Part shown: in pieces, positions 13,222 through 25,737 of the stretch | How the letters are laid out: each line of letters begins with the position of its first letter | Position numbering within the stretch: the first letter of the stretch is position 1 | Origin: Aristolochia californica | Lineage: Eukaryota; Streptophyta; Magnoliopsida; Piperales; Aristolochiaceae | Reading direction: 5' to 3' | DNA: 64,000 nucleotides | NCBI GenBank assembly: GCA_029961685.1 | Contig: JARWKL010000010.1 | Coordinates: forward strand, 9,507,931 to 9,571,930 | The notes under the pieces: generated by a model | Told to the model about the DNA's origin: nothing | The model's input: only the letters and a program-made list of their open reading frames with translations | Databases searched by the model: none | Made by a program: the position numbers and the translations under genes

Positions 13222-13676
13222 ATAACAAAACTTTGGAGTTCATTTTTTAGTGCATGAAATCATTTTTTCACTTGCATTTTCTATAGTTTCCAAATTCTTT
13301 TGCATACATAAACTCTAAAATTTTTATTTTTTTGTGATCTTATATCTTTTTTCTTTACGAGAAAAAAGAGAGAGTGAAAACTCAAGTTTGGATCTGAAAA
13401 AAAGAATTGGAACATCCAAAATGGAAATGCACAAATGCTGAGAGAGATAATTCCAAAAAGTGGGTTGTTGGGCTCCGGTAAATATCCAACCACATGTTAA
13501 CTTGAGAATTTTTTTTTTTTCTACTCCTTGAACTTTATTGATCATTAGGCCACTTGCATCTTCAATATGTTTCTGGCATGCATATCCACTACACTTAAAA
13601 CATGTTAGGATCAGTTACAAGTCTCTTTCCTATCAAATCTATTAGGGGTTGTACTAGTGGAACTTCCCAAACATGG
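13222..13676. repeat. Monomer with 30-bp deletion (left block)
   Basis: ATAATTCCAAAAAGT runs directly into GGGTTGTTGGG near 13448-13470, skipping the usual TATCTGTGATTTTTAAGG segment. The word CAAAAAGT flanks the missing 30 bp in normal monomers, so a deletion between 8-base direct repeats explains it. The observed length of 455 bp equals 485 - 30. The same deletion is present at 23328. Confidence 0.9.
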
Positions 13677-14150
13677 ATAACAAAACTTTGGAGTTCATTT
13701 TTTAGTGCGTGCAATAATTTTCTTCAGTTGCATTTGTTATAGTTTCCAAATTATTTTGCATACTTAAACTCTAAAATTTTTATTTTATTTTATCTTATAT
13801 CTTTTTTCTGGACGAGAAAAATGGGGGAGTGAAAACTCACATTTGGATCTGAAAAAAATAAATTTGAACATCCAAAATAGCAATGCACAAATGCTGAGCG
13901 AGATAATTCCAAAAAGTATCTGTGATTTTTAAGGATAGGCATAAAGGGGGTAGTTGGGTTCCGATAAATATCCAACCACACGTTAACTTGAGAATTTAAT
14001 TTTTTCTACTCATTGAAATTTTTGGATCATTAGGCTACTTGCATCCTCAACATGTTTCTGGCATGGATATCCACCACATATAAAACATGTTAGGATCAGT
14101 TACAAGTCTCTTTCCGATAAAATCTATTAGGGGTTGTACTAGTCGAACTT

Positions 14151-14180
14151 CCCAAATTCTTTTGGGATAACAAAAGAAGG
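14151..14180. other. Templated insertion with hairpin at the phase box (left copy)
   Basis: The normal TTCCCAAACATGGATAAC is replaced by CCCAAATTCTTTTGGG, then ATAACAAAAGAAGG, before ATAAAAAAAC resumes. Net gain is about 20 bp, and the interval 13677-14181 is 504 bp. CCAAATTCTTTTG is identical to the segment that normally lies about 70 bp downstream (TTTCCAAATTCTTTTGCAT), and GGATAACAAAA is duplicated. CCCAAA-TTCT-TTTGGG is a 6-bp inverted repeat with a 4-base loop. The same insertion is at 24255-24284. Confidence 0.88.
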
Positions 14181-17100
14181 ATAAAAAAACTTTGGAGTTC
14201 ATTTGCTAGTGCGTGAAATAATTTTCTTCACTTGCATTTGTAATAGTTTCCAAATTCTTTTGCATACATAAACTCTAAAATTTTCATTTTCTTGTGATCT
14301 TATACCTGTTTTCGATACGATTAAAATGGGAGAGTGAAAACTCAAGTTTGGATGTGAAAAAAGAAAATTTGAATTTCCAAAATCGATATTCACAAATGCT
14401 GAGAGAGATTATTCCAAAAAGTATCTGTGATTTCTAAGGATAGGATAAAAGTGGGTTGTTGGGCTCCGGTAAGTATCCAACCACACGTTAACTCTGCAAT
14501 TTAATTTTTTCAACTCCTTGAAATTTTTGGATCATTAGGCCACCTGCATCCCCAACATGTTTATGGCATGCATATCCACCACACTTAAAAAAAGTTAGGA
14601 TCAGTTACAAGTCTCTTTCCTATAAAATCTATTAAGAGTTGTACTGGTGGAACTTCCAAAACATGGATAACAAAAGTTTGGAGTTCATGTTTTAGTGCAT
14701 GAAATAATTTTCTGCACATGTATTTGTTATAGTTTCCAAATTCTTTTGCATACATAAACTCTAAAATTTTCATTTTGTTGTGATCTTTTATCTTTTTGCT
14801 TTACAAGGAAAATGGGAGAGTGAAACTCAAGTTTGGATATGAAACAAAAAAAAATGAACTTCCAAAATGGAAATGCACAAATGCAGAGAGAGATAATTCC
14901 GAAAAGTATCTGTGATTTTTAAGGATAGACAAACAGTGGGTTGTTGCGCTCTGGTCCAACCACACGTTAACTTGAGAAATTGATTTTTTCTACTGCTTGA
15001 AATTTTTGAATCATTAGGCTACTTGCATCCTCAACATGTTTCTGGCATGCATATCCACCACACTTAAAACATGTTAGGATCATTTGCAAGTCTCTTTCCT
15101 ATCAAATCTATTAGGGGTTGTACTAGTGGAACTTCCCAAACATGGATAACAAAACTTTGGAGTACATTTTTTAGTGCATGAAATAATTTTTTCACTTGCA
15201 TTGGTTATAGTTTCATTATTCTTTTGCATATATAAACTCTAAATTTTTTATTTTGTTGTGATCTTATATCTTTTTTCTTTACGAGAAAAAAGGGGGAGTG
15301 AAAACTCAAGTTTGGATCTGAAAAAAAAAAAATTTGAACATCCAAAATGGAAATGCACAAATGCTGAGAGAGATAATTCCAAAAAGTATCTGTGATTTTT
15401 AAGTATAGGCAAAAAGTGGGTTGTTAGGCTTCGGTAAATATCCAACCACACGTTAACTTGAGAATTTAATTTTTTCTACTCCTTGAAATTTTTGGATCAT
15501 TAGGCCACTTGCATCCTCAACATGTTTTTGGCATGCATATCCACCACACTTAAAACATGTTAGGATTAGTTACAAGTCTCTTTCCTATTAAATCTATTAG
15601 GGGCTGTACTAGTGGAACTTCCCAAACATGGATAACAAAACTTTGGAGGTCATTTTTTAGAGTGTGAAATAATTTTTTTCACTTGCATTTGTTATTGTTT
15701 CCAAATTCTTTTCCATACATAAACTCTAAAATTTTCATTTTGTTGTGATCTGATATCATTTTTCTTTACGAGAAAAATGGCAGAGGGAAAACTCACGTTT
15801 GGATCTAAAAAAAAAAAAATTTAACATCCAAAATGAAAATGCACAAATGATGAGAGAGATAATTCCAAAAAGTTTCTGTGATTTTTAAGGATAGGAAAAA
15901 AGTGGCTTGTTGGGCTCAGGTAAATATCCAACCACACGTTAACTTGAGAATTTAATTTATCTACTACTTGAAATTTTTGGATCTTTACGCCACTTGCTTC
16001 CTCAACATGTTTCTGGCATGCAGATCCACCACACTTAAAACATGTTAGGATCAGTTACAAGTCTCTTTCCTATTATATCTATTAGGGGATGTACATGTGG
16101 AACTTCCCAAACATGGATAACAAAACTTTGGATTTCATTTTTCGGTGCGTGAAATAATTTTCATGACTTGCATTTGTTATAGTTTCCAAATTCTTTTGCA
16201 TACATAAACTCTATAATTTTCATTTTGTTGTGATCTTCTATTTTTTTATTTATTAGAAAAAAAGGGGAGTGAAAACTCAAGTTTGAATCTGAAAAAAAAA
16301 ATTGAACATCCAAAATAGATATGCACAAATGTTGAGAGAGAGAATTCCAAAAAGTATCTGTGATTTTTAAGAATAGGCAAAAAGTGGGTTGTTGGGCTCC
16401 GGTAAATATCCAACCACACGTTAAGTTGAGGATTTAATTTTTTCTACTACTTGAATTTTTTGCATCATTAGGCCACTTGCATCCGCAACATGTTTCTCGA
16501 ATGCATATCCACCTTCACTTAAAACATGTTAGGATCAGTTACAAGTCTCTTTCCTATCAAATCTATTAGGGGTTCTACTAATGGAACTTCCCTAACATGG
16601 ATAACAAAACTTTGGAGATTATTTTTTAGTGCGTGAAATAATTTTCTTCACTTGCATTTGTTATAGTTTCCAAATTCTTTTGCATACATAAACTCTAAAA
16701 TTTTCATTTTGGTGTGATCTTATATCTTTTTTCTTTACGAGAAAAATGGGATAGTGAAAACTCAAGTTTTGATCTGAAAAAAAATTTGAACATCCAAAAA
16801 GGAAATGCGCAAATGCTGAGAGAGATAATTCCAAAAAGCATCTGTGATTTTTAAGGATAGGCATAAACTGGGTTGTTGGGCTCTGGTAAATATCAGACCA
16901 CACGTTAACTTGAGAATTTAATTTTTTCTACTCCTTGAAATTTTTGGATAATTAGGCCATTTGCATGTTCAACATGTTTCTGGCAAGCATATCCACCACA
17001 CTTAAAACATGTTAAGATCAGTTACAAGTCTCTTTCCTATCAAATATCTTAGGGGTTGTACTAGTGGAATTACCCAAACATGGATAACAAAACTTTGGAG

Positions 17101-17568
17101 TTCATTTTTAGTGCATGAAATCATTTTCTTCACTTGCATTTGCTATAGTTTCCAAATTCTTTTGTATTCATAAACTCTAAAATTTTCATTTTCTTGTGAT
17201 CTTATATCCTTTTTCTTTACGAGAAAATGGGGGAGAGAAAACTGAAGAATGGATCTGAAAAAAAAAAAATTTGAACATCCAAAATGGAAATGCACAAATG
17301 TTGAGAGAGATCATTCCAAAAAGTATCTGTGATTTTTAAGGATAGGCAAAAAGTGGGTTGTTGGGCTCCGATAAATATCCAACCACACGTTAACTTGAGA
17401 ATTTAAGTTTTTCTACTCCTTGAAATTTTATGATCATTAGGCCACTGGCTTCCTCATCATGGTTCTGGCATGCATATTCACCACACTTAAAACATGTTAG
17501 GATCAGTTACAAGTCTCTTTCCTATCAAATCTATTAGGGGTTGTACTAGTGGAACTTCCCAAACATGG

Positions 17569-18052
17569 AAAACAAAACTTTGGAGTTCTTTTTTTAGTGC
17601 GTAAAATAATTTTTGTCACTTGCATTTGTTATAGTTTCCGAATTCTTTGCATACATAAACTCCAAAATTTTGATTTTGTTGTGATCTTATATCTTTTTTC
17701 TTTACTATAAAAATGGGAGAGTTAAAACTCAAGTTTGGATCTGAAAAAAAAAAATTTAACATCCAAAATGGAAATACACAAATGCTGAAAGAGATAATTC
17801 CAAAAAGTATCTGTGATTTTTATGGATAGGCAAAAAAAGGATTGTTGGGCTCAGGTAAATATCCAACCACATGTTAACTTGATAATTTAATTTTTTCTAC
17901 TCCTTGAAATTTTTTTGATCATTAGGCCGCTTGCATCCCGAACATGTTTCTGGCATGCATGTCCACCACACTTAAAACATGTTAGGATCAGTCACAAGTA
18001 CCGTTCCTATCAAATCTATTTGGGTTCTACAAGTGGATCTTCCCAAACATGG
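17569..18052. repeat. Chimeric monomer at the block junction
   Basis: The left part, to about 17730, carries variants of the 28163 monomer: GTTCTTTTTTTAGTGCGTAAAATAA, here broken as GTTCTTTTTTTAG then TGCGTAAAATAA; TTTCCGAATTC; ATTTTGATTTTG; and GAGAGTTAAAACTC. The right part, from about 17829, carries variants of the 9686 monomer: CAAAAAAAGGATTG, GATCATTAGGCCGC, GCATGCATGTCCACC and CAGTCACAAG. Length is normal (484 bp), so the switch is in register. It lies where the left block ends and the right copy begins, as expected for the product of an unequal crossover. Confidence 0.8.
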
Positions 18053-20419
18053 ATAACAAAATTTTGGAGTTCTTGTTTTAGTGCGTCAAATATTTTTCTT
18101 CACTTGCATTTGTTATAGTTGCCAAATTTTTTTGCATACATAAACTCTAAACTTTTCATTTTGTCGTGATCTTATATCTTTTTTCGTTACGAGAAAAATG
18201 GGGGAGTGAAAACTCACGTTTGGATCTGAAAAAAAAAATTGTACTTCCAAAATGGATGTGCACAAATGTTGAGGGAGATAATTCCAAAAAGTATCTGTGA
18301 TTTTTAAGGATAGGCATAAAGTGAGTTGTTGGGCTCCCGTCAATATCCAACCTCACGTTAAATTGAGAATTTAATTTTTTCTACTCGAAATTTTTTGATC
18401 ATTAGGCCACTTGCATCCTCAACATGTTTCTGGCATGCATATCCACCACACTTAAAACATGTTTGGATCAGTTACAAGTCTAATCAAATCTATTAGGGGT
18501 AGTATTAGTGGAACTTCCCAAACATGGATAAAAAAACTTTAGAGTTCATTTTTTAGTGCGTGAAATAATTTTCTTCACTTGCATTTGTTATAGTTTCCAA
18601 ATTTTTTTGCATACAAAATCTCTAAAATTTTCATTTTGTTGTGATCTTATAAGTTTTTTCTCTACGAGAAAAATGGGAGAGTTAAAACTCAAGTTTGGAT
18701 CTGAAAAAAAAAAATTTGAACATCCAAAATGGAAATGTACAAATGCTGAGAGGGATAATTCCAAAAAGTATATGTGATTTTTAAGGATAGGAAAAAAGTG
18801 GGTTGTTGGGATCTGGTAATTATCCAACCACACGTTAACTCGAGAATTTAATTTTTTCTGCTCCTTGAAATTTTTGGATCATTAGGCCACTTGTATTCCC
18901 AACATGTTTCTGGCATGTATATGCACCACGCATAAAACATGTTAGGATCAGTTACAAATCTCTTTCCTATCAAATCTATTACGGGTTGTACTAGTGGAAC
19001 TTCCCAAACATGGATAACAAAACTTTGGAGTTCATTTTTTAGTGCGAGATATAATTTTCTTCACTTGCATTTGTTATAGTTTCCAATTTCTTTTGCATAC
19101 TTAAACTCTAAAATTTTCATTTTGTTGGGATCTTATATCTTTTTTTTTTTACGAGAAAAATGGGAGTGTGAAATCTCAAGTTTGGATCTGAAAAAAATAA
19201 ATTTGAACATCCAAAATGAAAATGCGCAAATGCTGAGGGAAATAATTCCAAAAAGAATCTGTGATTTTTAAGGATAGGCAAAAAGTGGGTTGTTGGGCTC
19301 CGGTAAATATCCAACGACACGTTAACTTGAGAATTTAATTTTTTCTACTCATTGAAATTTTTCGATCATTAGGCCACTTACATCTACAACATGTTTCTGG
19401 CATACATATCCACCACAGTTAAAACAAGTTAGGATCAGTTACAAGTCTCTTTCCTATTAAATCTATTAGGGGTTGTACTAGTGGAACTTCCCAAACATGG
19501 ATAACAAAACTTTGGAGTACATTTTTTTGTGCATGAAATAATTTTTTCACTTGCATTGGTTATAGTTTCATTATTCTTTTGCCTACAAATACTCTAAAAT
19601 TTTCATTTTGTTGTGATCTTATATCTTTTTTCTTTTCGAGAAAAATGGGGGAGTGAAAACTCACATTTGGATCTGAAAAAAAGAATTTGAACATACGAAA
19701 AGTTGCACAAATGCTGAGAGTGATGATTCCAAAAAGTATCTGTGATTGTTAAGGATAGGCAAAAAGTGGGTTGTTGGGCTCCGGTAAATATCCAACCACA
19801 CGTTAACTTGAGAATATAATTTTTTCTACTCCTTGAAATTTTTGGATCATTAGGCCACTTGCATCCTCAACATGTTTCTGGCATGCATATCCACCACACT
19901 TAAAACATGTTAGGATCAGTTACAAGTCTCTTTCCTATTAAATCTATTAGGTGTTGTAGTAGTGGAACTTCCCAAACATGGATAACAAAACTTTGGAGTT
20001 CATTTTTTAGATCGTGAAATAATTTTTTTCACTTGCATTTGTTATAGTTTCCAAATTCTTTTCCACACATAAACTCTAAAATTTTCATTTTGCTGTGATC
20101 TTATATCTTTTTTCTTTACGAGAAAAATGGGGGAGTCAAAACTCACGTTTGGATCTAAAAAAAAAAATTGAACATCCAAAATGAAAATGCACAAATGGTG
20201 AGAGAGATAATTCCAAAAAGTTTCTGTGATTTTTAAGGATAGGCAAAAAGTTGGTTGTTGGGCTCCAGTAAATATCTAACCACACGTTAACTTGAGAATT
20301 TAATTTTTTTCTACTCCTTGAAATTTTTGGATCATTAGGCCACTTGCATCCTCAACATGTTTCTGGCGTGCATATCAACCACAGATAAAACATGTTAGGA
20401 TCAGTTACATGTCTCTTTC

Positions 20420-20904
20420 CTATCAAAACTTTGGAGTTCATTTTTTTGTGCATGAAATCATTTTCTTCACTTGCATTTTCTATAGTTTCCAAATTCTTTT
20501 GCATACATAAACTCTAAAATTTTCATTTTTTTACGATCTTATATCATTTTTCTTTACGAGAAAAATAAGAGAGTGAAAACACAAGTTTGGATCTGAAAAA
20601 AAAAATTTGAAAATCCAAAATGGAAATGCACAAATGCTAAGAGACCTAATTCCAAAAAGTACCAGTGATTTCTAAGGATAGGTAAAAAGTGGGTTGTTGG
20701 GCTGCGATAAATATCCAACCACACGTTAACTTGAGAGTTTAATTTTTTGTACTCCTTGACATATTTGGATCATTAGGCCACTTGCATCCTCAACATGTTT
20801 CTAGCATGCATATCAACCACACTTAAAACACTATAGGATCAGTTACAAGTCTCTTTCCTATCAAATCTATTACGGGTTGTACTAGTGGAACTTCCCAAAC
20901 ACAA
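20420..20904. repeat. T2 monomer preceded by a 47-bp deletion
   Basis: The sequence TTTCCTATCAAAACTTTGG (around 20416-20433) joins the CTATCAAA that normally precedes TCTATTAGGGG to the AAAACTTTGG that normally follows GGATAAC. The missing 47 bp includes the ATGGATAAC box and the GTACTAGTGGAACTTCCC stretch. CAAA occurs at both ends. The preceding interval (19982-20420) is 438 bp, exactly 485 - 47. The monomer itself has the T2 variants AAAACACTATAGGATC and GAGAGTTTAATTTTTTG. Confidence 0.85.
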
Positions 20905-23779
20905 ATAACAAAACTAAGGAGTTCATTTTTTAGTCTGTGAAATAATTTTCTTTACTTGCATTGTTATAGTTTCCAAATTCTTTTGCATACATAAACTCTA
21001 AAATTTTCATTTTGTGGTGATCTTATATCTTTTTCTTTACGAGAAAAATGGGAGAGTAAAAAGTCATGTTTCGATCTGAAAAAAAAAAATTTTAACTTCC
21101 AAAATGGAAATGCACAAATGCTGAGAGAAATAATTCCAAAAAGTAACTGTGATTTTTAAGGATAGGCAAAAAGTAGGTTTTTGGGCTCCAGTAAATATCC
21201 AACCACACGTTAACTTGAGAATTTAATTTTTTTCTACTCCTTGAAATTTTTGGACCATTAGGCCACTTGGATCCTCAACATGTTTCTGGCATGCATATCC
21301 ACCAAACATAAAACATGTTAGGATCAGTTATAAGTCTCTTTCCTATCAAATCTCTTAGGGGTTGTACTAGTGGAATTACCCAAACATAGATAACAAAACT
21401 TTGGAGTTCATTTTTTGTGCATGAAACCATTTTCTTCACTTGCATTTTCTATAGTTTCCAAATTCTTTTGCATACATAAACTCTAAAATTTTTATCTTTT
21501 TGTGAACTTATATCGTTTTTCTTTACGAGAAAAAGAGAGAGTGAAAACTCAAATTTGGATCTGAAAAAAAAAATTTCAACATCCAAAATGGAAATGCACA
21601 AATGGTGAGAGAGCTAATTCTAAAAAGTATCAGTGATTTCTAAGGATAGGTAAAAAGTGGGTTGTTGGGCTGCGGTAAATATCCAACCACACGTTAACTT
21701 GAGAGTTTAATTTTTTCGACTCCTTGAAATATTTGGATCATTAGGCCACTTGCATCCTCAACATGTTTCTAGCATGCATATCGACCACACTTAAAACACT
21801 ATACGATCAGTTACAAGTCTCTTTCCTATCAAATCTATTAGGGGTTGTACTAGTGGAACTTCCCAAACACAGATAGCAAAACTAAGGAGTTCATTTTTTA
21901 GTCTGTGAAATAATTTTCTTCACTTGCATTGTTATAGTTTCCAAATTCTTTTGCATACATAAAATCTAAAATTTTCATTTTGTTGTGATCTTATATCTTT
22001 TTTCTTTACGAGAAAAATGGGAGAGTAAAAAGTCATGTTTCGATCTGAAAAAAAAAAATTTGAACTTCCAAAATGGAAATGCACAAATGCTGAGAGAAAT
22101 AATTCCAAAAAGTAACTGTGATTTTTAAGGATAGGCAAAAAGTGGGTTTTTGGGCTCCAGTAAATATCGAACCTCACGTTAACTTGAGAATTTAATTTTT
22201 TTATACTCCTTGAAATTTTTGGATCATTAGGCCACTTGCATCCTCAACATGTTTCTGGCATGCATATCCACCACACATAAAACATGTTAGGATCAGTTAT
22301 AAGTCTCTTTCCTATCAAATCTCTTAGGGGTTGTACTAGTGGAATTACCCAAACATAGATAACAAAACTTTGGAGTTCATTTTTTTTGCATGAAACCATT
22401 TTCTTCACTTGCATTTTCTATACTTTTCCAAATTCTTTTGCATACATAAACTCTAAAATTTTCATTTTTTTGTGATCTTATATCGTTTTTCTTTACGAGA
22501 AAAAAGAGAGTGAAAACTCAAATTTGGATCTGAAAAAAAAAATTTGAACATCCAAAATGGAAATGCACAAATGGTGAGAGCGCTAATTCTAAAAAGTATC
22601 AGTGATTTCTAAGGATAGGTAAAAAGTGGGTTGTTGGGCTGCGGTAAATATCCAACCACACGTTAACTTGAGAGTTTAATTTTTTTGACTCCTTGAAATA
22701 TTTGGATCATTAGGCCACTAGCATCCTCAACATGTTTCTACAATGCATATCAACCACACTTAAAACACTATACGATCAGTTACAAGTCTCTTTCCTATCA
22801 AATCTATTAGGGGTTGTATTAGTGGAACTTCCCAAACACAGATAACAAAACTAAGGAGTTCATTTTTTAGTCTGTGAAATAATTTTCTGCACTTGCATTG
22901 TTATAGTTTCCAAATTCTTTTGCATACATAAAATCTAAAATTTTCATTTTGTTGTGATCTTATATCTTTTTTCTTTACGAGAAAAATGGGAGAGTAAAAA
23001 GCCAAGTTTCGATATGAAAAAAAAAAAATTGAACTTCCAAAATGGAAATGCACAAATGCTGAGAGAAATAATTCCAAAAAGTAACTGTGATTTTTAAGGA
23101 TAGGCAAAAAGTGGGTTTTTGGGCTCTAGTAATTATCCAACCACACATTAACTTGAGAATTTAATTTTTTTCTACTCCCTAAAATTTTTGGATCATTAGG
23201 CCACTTGCATCCTCAACATGTTTCTGGCAAGCATATCCACCACACATAAAACATGTTAGGATCAGTTACAAGTCTCTTTCCTATCAAATCTCTTAGGGGT
23301 TGTACTAGTGGAATAACCCAAACATGGATAACAAAACTTTGGAGTTCATTTTTTAGTGCATGAAATCATTTTCTTCACTTGCATTTTCTATAGTTTCCAA
23401 ATTATTTTGCATACATAAACTCTAAAATTTTCATTTTTTTGTGATCTTATGTCTTTTTTCTTTACGAGGAAAAAGAGAGTGAAAACTCAAGTTTGGATCT
23501 GAAAAAAAAAATTTGAACATCTAAAATGGAAATGCACAAATGCTGAGAGAGATAATTCCAAAAAGTGGGTTGTTGGGCTCAGGTAAATATCCAACCACAT
23601 GCTAACTTGAGAATTTTTTTTTTCTACTCCTTGAAATTTATTGATCATTAGGCCACTTGCATCTTCAACATGTTTCTGGCATGCATATCCACCACACTTA
23701 AAACATGTTAGGATCAGTTACAAGTCTCTTTCCTATCAAATCTATTAGGGGTTGTACTAGTGGACCTTCCCAAACATGG
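20905..23779. repeat. Three tandem copies of a ~970-bp dimer (T1-T2)
   Basis: T1 monomers start at 20905, 21873 and 22842. They share CCAAACACA(A/G)ATA(A/G)C, AACTAAGGAG, TTTAGTCTGTG, CTTGCATTGTTATAG and GTTTCGAT(C/A)TG. T2 monomers start at 21390, 22359 and 23328. The first two share GGAATTACCC, GTGCATGAAACC or TTGCATGAAACC, GATTTCTAAGG, GGGCTGCGG, GAGAGTTTAATTTTT and AAAACACTATACGATC. T1-to-T1 spacing is 968 and 969 bp. The third T2 (23328) is a different subtype with the 30-bp deletion and lacks the CACTAT variant. A single copy of this region is at 12737-13676, and another T1-T2 pair is at 29621-30590. Confidence 0.85.
23328..23779. repeat. Monomer with 30-bp deletion (right block)
   Basis: The junction CCAAAAAGTGGGTTG near 23554-23570 is identical to that at 13222-13676. 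Interval length is 452 bp. The shared junction, the shared following monomer type (GTGCGTGCAATAA) and the shared insertion one monomer later show common descent with the left block. Confidence 0.9.
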
Positions 23780-24254
23780 ATAACTAAACTTTGGAGTTCA
23801 TTTTTTAGTGCGTGCAATAATTTTCTTCACTTGCATTTGTTATAGTTTCCAAATTATTTTGCATACTTAAACTATAAAATTATTATTTTTTTGTGATCTT
23901 ATATCTTTTTTCTTAACGAGAAAAATGGCGGAGTGAAAACTCACGTTTGGATCTGAAAAAAATAAATTTGAACATCCAAAATGGAAATGCACAAATGCTG
24001 AGAGAGATAATTCCAAAAGGTATCTGTGATTTTTAAGGATAGGCATAAAGTGGGTAGTTGGGCTCCGGTAAATATCCAACCACACGTTAACTTGAGAATT
24101 TAATTTTTTCTACTCATTGAAATTTTTGGATCATTAGGCCACTTGCATCCTCAACATGTTTCTGGCATGGATATCCACCACCCATAAAACATGTTAGGAT
24201 CAGTTACAAGTCTCTTTCCTATAAAATCTATTAGGGGTTGTACTAGTGGAACTT

Positions 24255-24284
24255 CCCAAATTCTTTTGGGATAACAAAAGAAGG
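24255..24284. other. Templated insertion with hairpin (right copy)
   Basis: CCCAAATTCTTTTGGG, ATAACAAAAG and AAGG are as at 14151-14180, followed here by an intact ATAACAAAACTTTGG. The interval 23780-24285 is 505 bp. The two insertions are 10,104 bp apart and both sit in the block copies, so one event followed by block duplication is the simplest reading. Confidence 0.88.
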
Positions 24285-25737
24285 ATAACAAAACTTTGGA
24301 GTTCATTTTTTAGTGCGTGAAATAATTTTCTTCACTTGCATTTGTAATAGTTTCCAAATTCTTTTGCATACATAAACTCTAAAATTTTCATTTTCTTGTG
24401 ATCTTATACCTTTTTTCTATACGAGAAAAATGGGAGAGTGAAAACTCAAGTTTGGATGTGAAAAAAGAAAATTTGAACTTCCAAAATCGATATTCACAAA
24501 TGCTGAGAGAGATAATTCCAAAAAGTATATGTGATTTCTAAGGATAGGATAAAAGTGGGTTGTTGGGCTCCGGTAAGTATCCAACCACACGTTAACTTGG
24601 CAATTTAATTTTTTCAACTCCTTGAAATTTTTGGATCATTAGGCCACCTGCATCCTCAACATGTTTATGGCATACATATCCACCACACTTAAAAAAAGTT
24701 TGGATCAGTTACAAGTCTCTTTCCTATCAAATCTATTAAGGTTGTACTAGTGGAACTTCCAAAACATGGAAAACAAAACTTTGGACTTCATGTTTTAGTA
24801 CGTGAAATAATTTTCTGCACTTGCATTTGTTATAGTTTCCAAATTCTTTTGCATACATAAACTCTAAAATTTTCATTTTGTTGTGTTCTTTTATCTTTTT
24901 TCTTTACGAGGAAAATGGGAGAGTGAAACTCAAGTTTGGATCTGAAACAAAAAAAATGAACTTCCAAAATGGAAATGCACAAATGCTGAGAGAGATAATT
25001 CCAAAAAGTATCTGTCATTTTTAAGGATAGACAAAAAGTGGGTTGTTGCGCTCTGGTAAATATCCAACCACACGTTAACTTGAGAAATTAATTTTTTCTA
25101 CTCCTTGAAATTTTTGGATCATTAGGCAACTTGCATCCTCAACATGTTTCTGGCATGCATATCCACCACACTTAAAATATGTTAGGATCATTTGCAAGTC
25201 TCTTTCCTATCAAATATATTAGGGGTTGTACTAGTCGAACTTCCCAAACATGGATAACAAAACCTTGGAGTACATTTTTTAGTGCGTGAAATAATTTTTT
25301 CACTTGCATTGGTTATAGTTTCATTATTCTTTTGCATACATAAACTCTAAAATTTTCATTTTGTTGTGATCTTATATCTTTTTTCTTTACGAGAAAAATA
25401 GGGGAGTGAAAACTCATGTTTGGATCTGAAAAAAAAAATTTGAACATCCGAAATGGAAATGCACAAATGCTGAAAGAGATAATTCCAAAAGGTATCTGCG
25501 ATTTTTAAGGATAGGCAAAAAGTGGGTTGTTGGGCTTCGGTAAATATCCAACCACACGTTAACTAGAGAATTTAATTTTTTCTACGCCTTGAAATTTTTG
25601 TATCATTAGGCCACTTGCATCCTCAACATGTTTTTTGCATGTATATCCACCACACTTAAAACATGTTAGGATCAGTTACAAGTCTCTTTCCTATTAAGTC
25701 TATTAGCGGTTGTACTAGTGGAACTTCCCAAACATGG

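Larger units (their letters stand above)
10172..18052. repeat. Large higher-order block, left copy (7.9 kb, 17 monomer slots)
   Basis: Monomer starts are 10172, 10647, 11103, 11591, 12074, 12562 (truncated), 12737, 13222, 13677, 14181, 14667, 15146, 15632, 16117, 16601, 17084 and 17569. It pairs in order with 18053-28648. 10172/18053 share GCGTCAAATATTTTT and GCTCCCGTCAATATCC. 10647/18528 share AAAAAACTTTAGAG. 11103/19014 share GTGCGAGA. 11591/19501 share GGTTATAGTTTCATTATTC. 12737/22842 share AACTAAGGAG. 13222/23328 share a 30-bp deletion. 13677/23780 share GTGCGTGCAATAA. 14181/24285 are preceded by the same insertion. 17084/27680 share GAAGAATGGATC. The CATTATTC monomer type occurs twice within the block (11591, 15146). 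Confidence 0.8.

Noticed and set aside
17915..18118. Plus-strand ORFs of 60-73 codons (also 3760-3960, 18556-18777, 40055-40264, 41864-42073, 55200-55385)
   Set aside because: They fall at the same satellite segments as the minus-strand frames, are not conserved between monomers and have no coding character.
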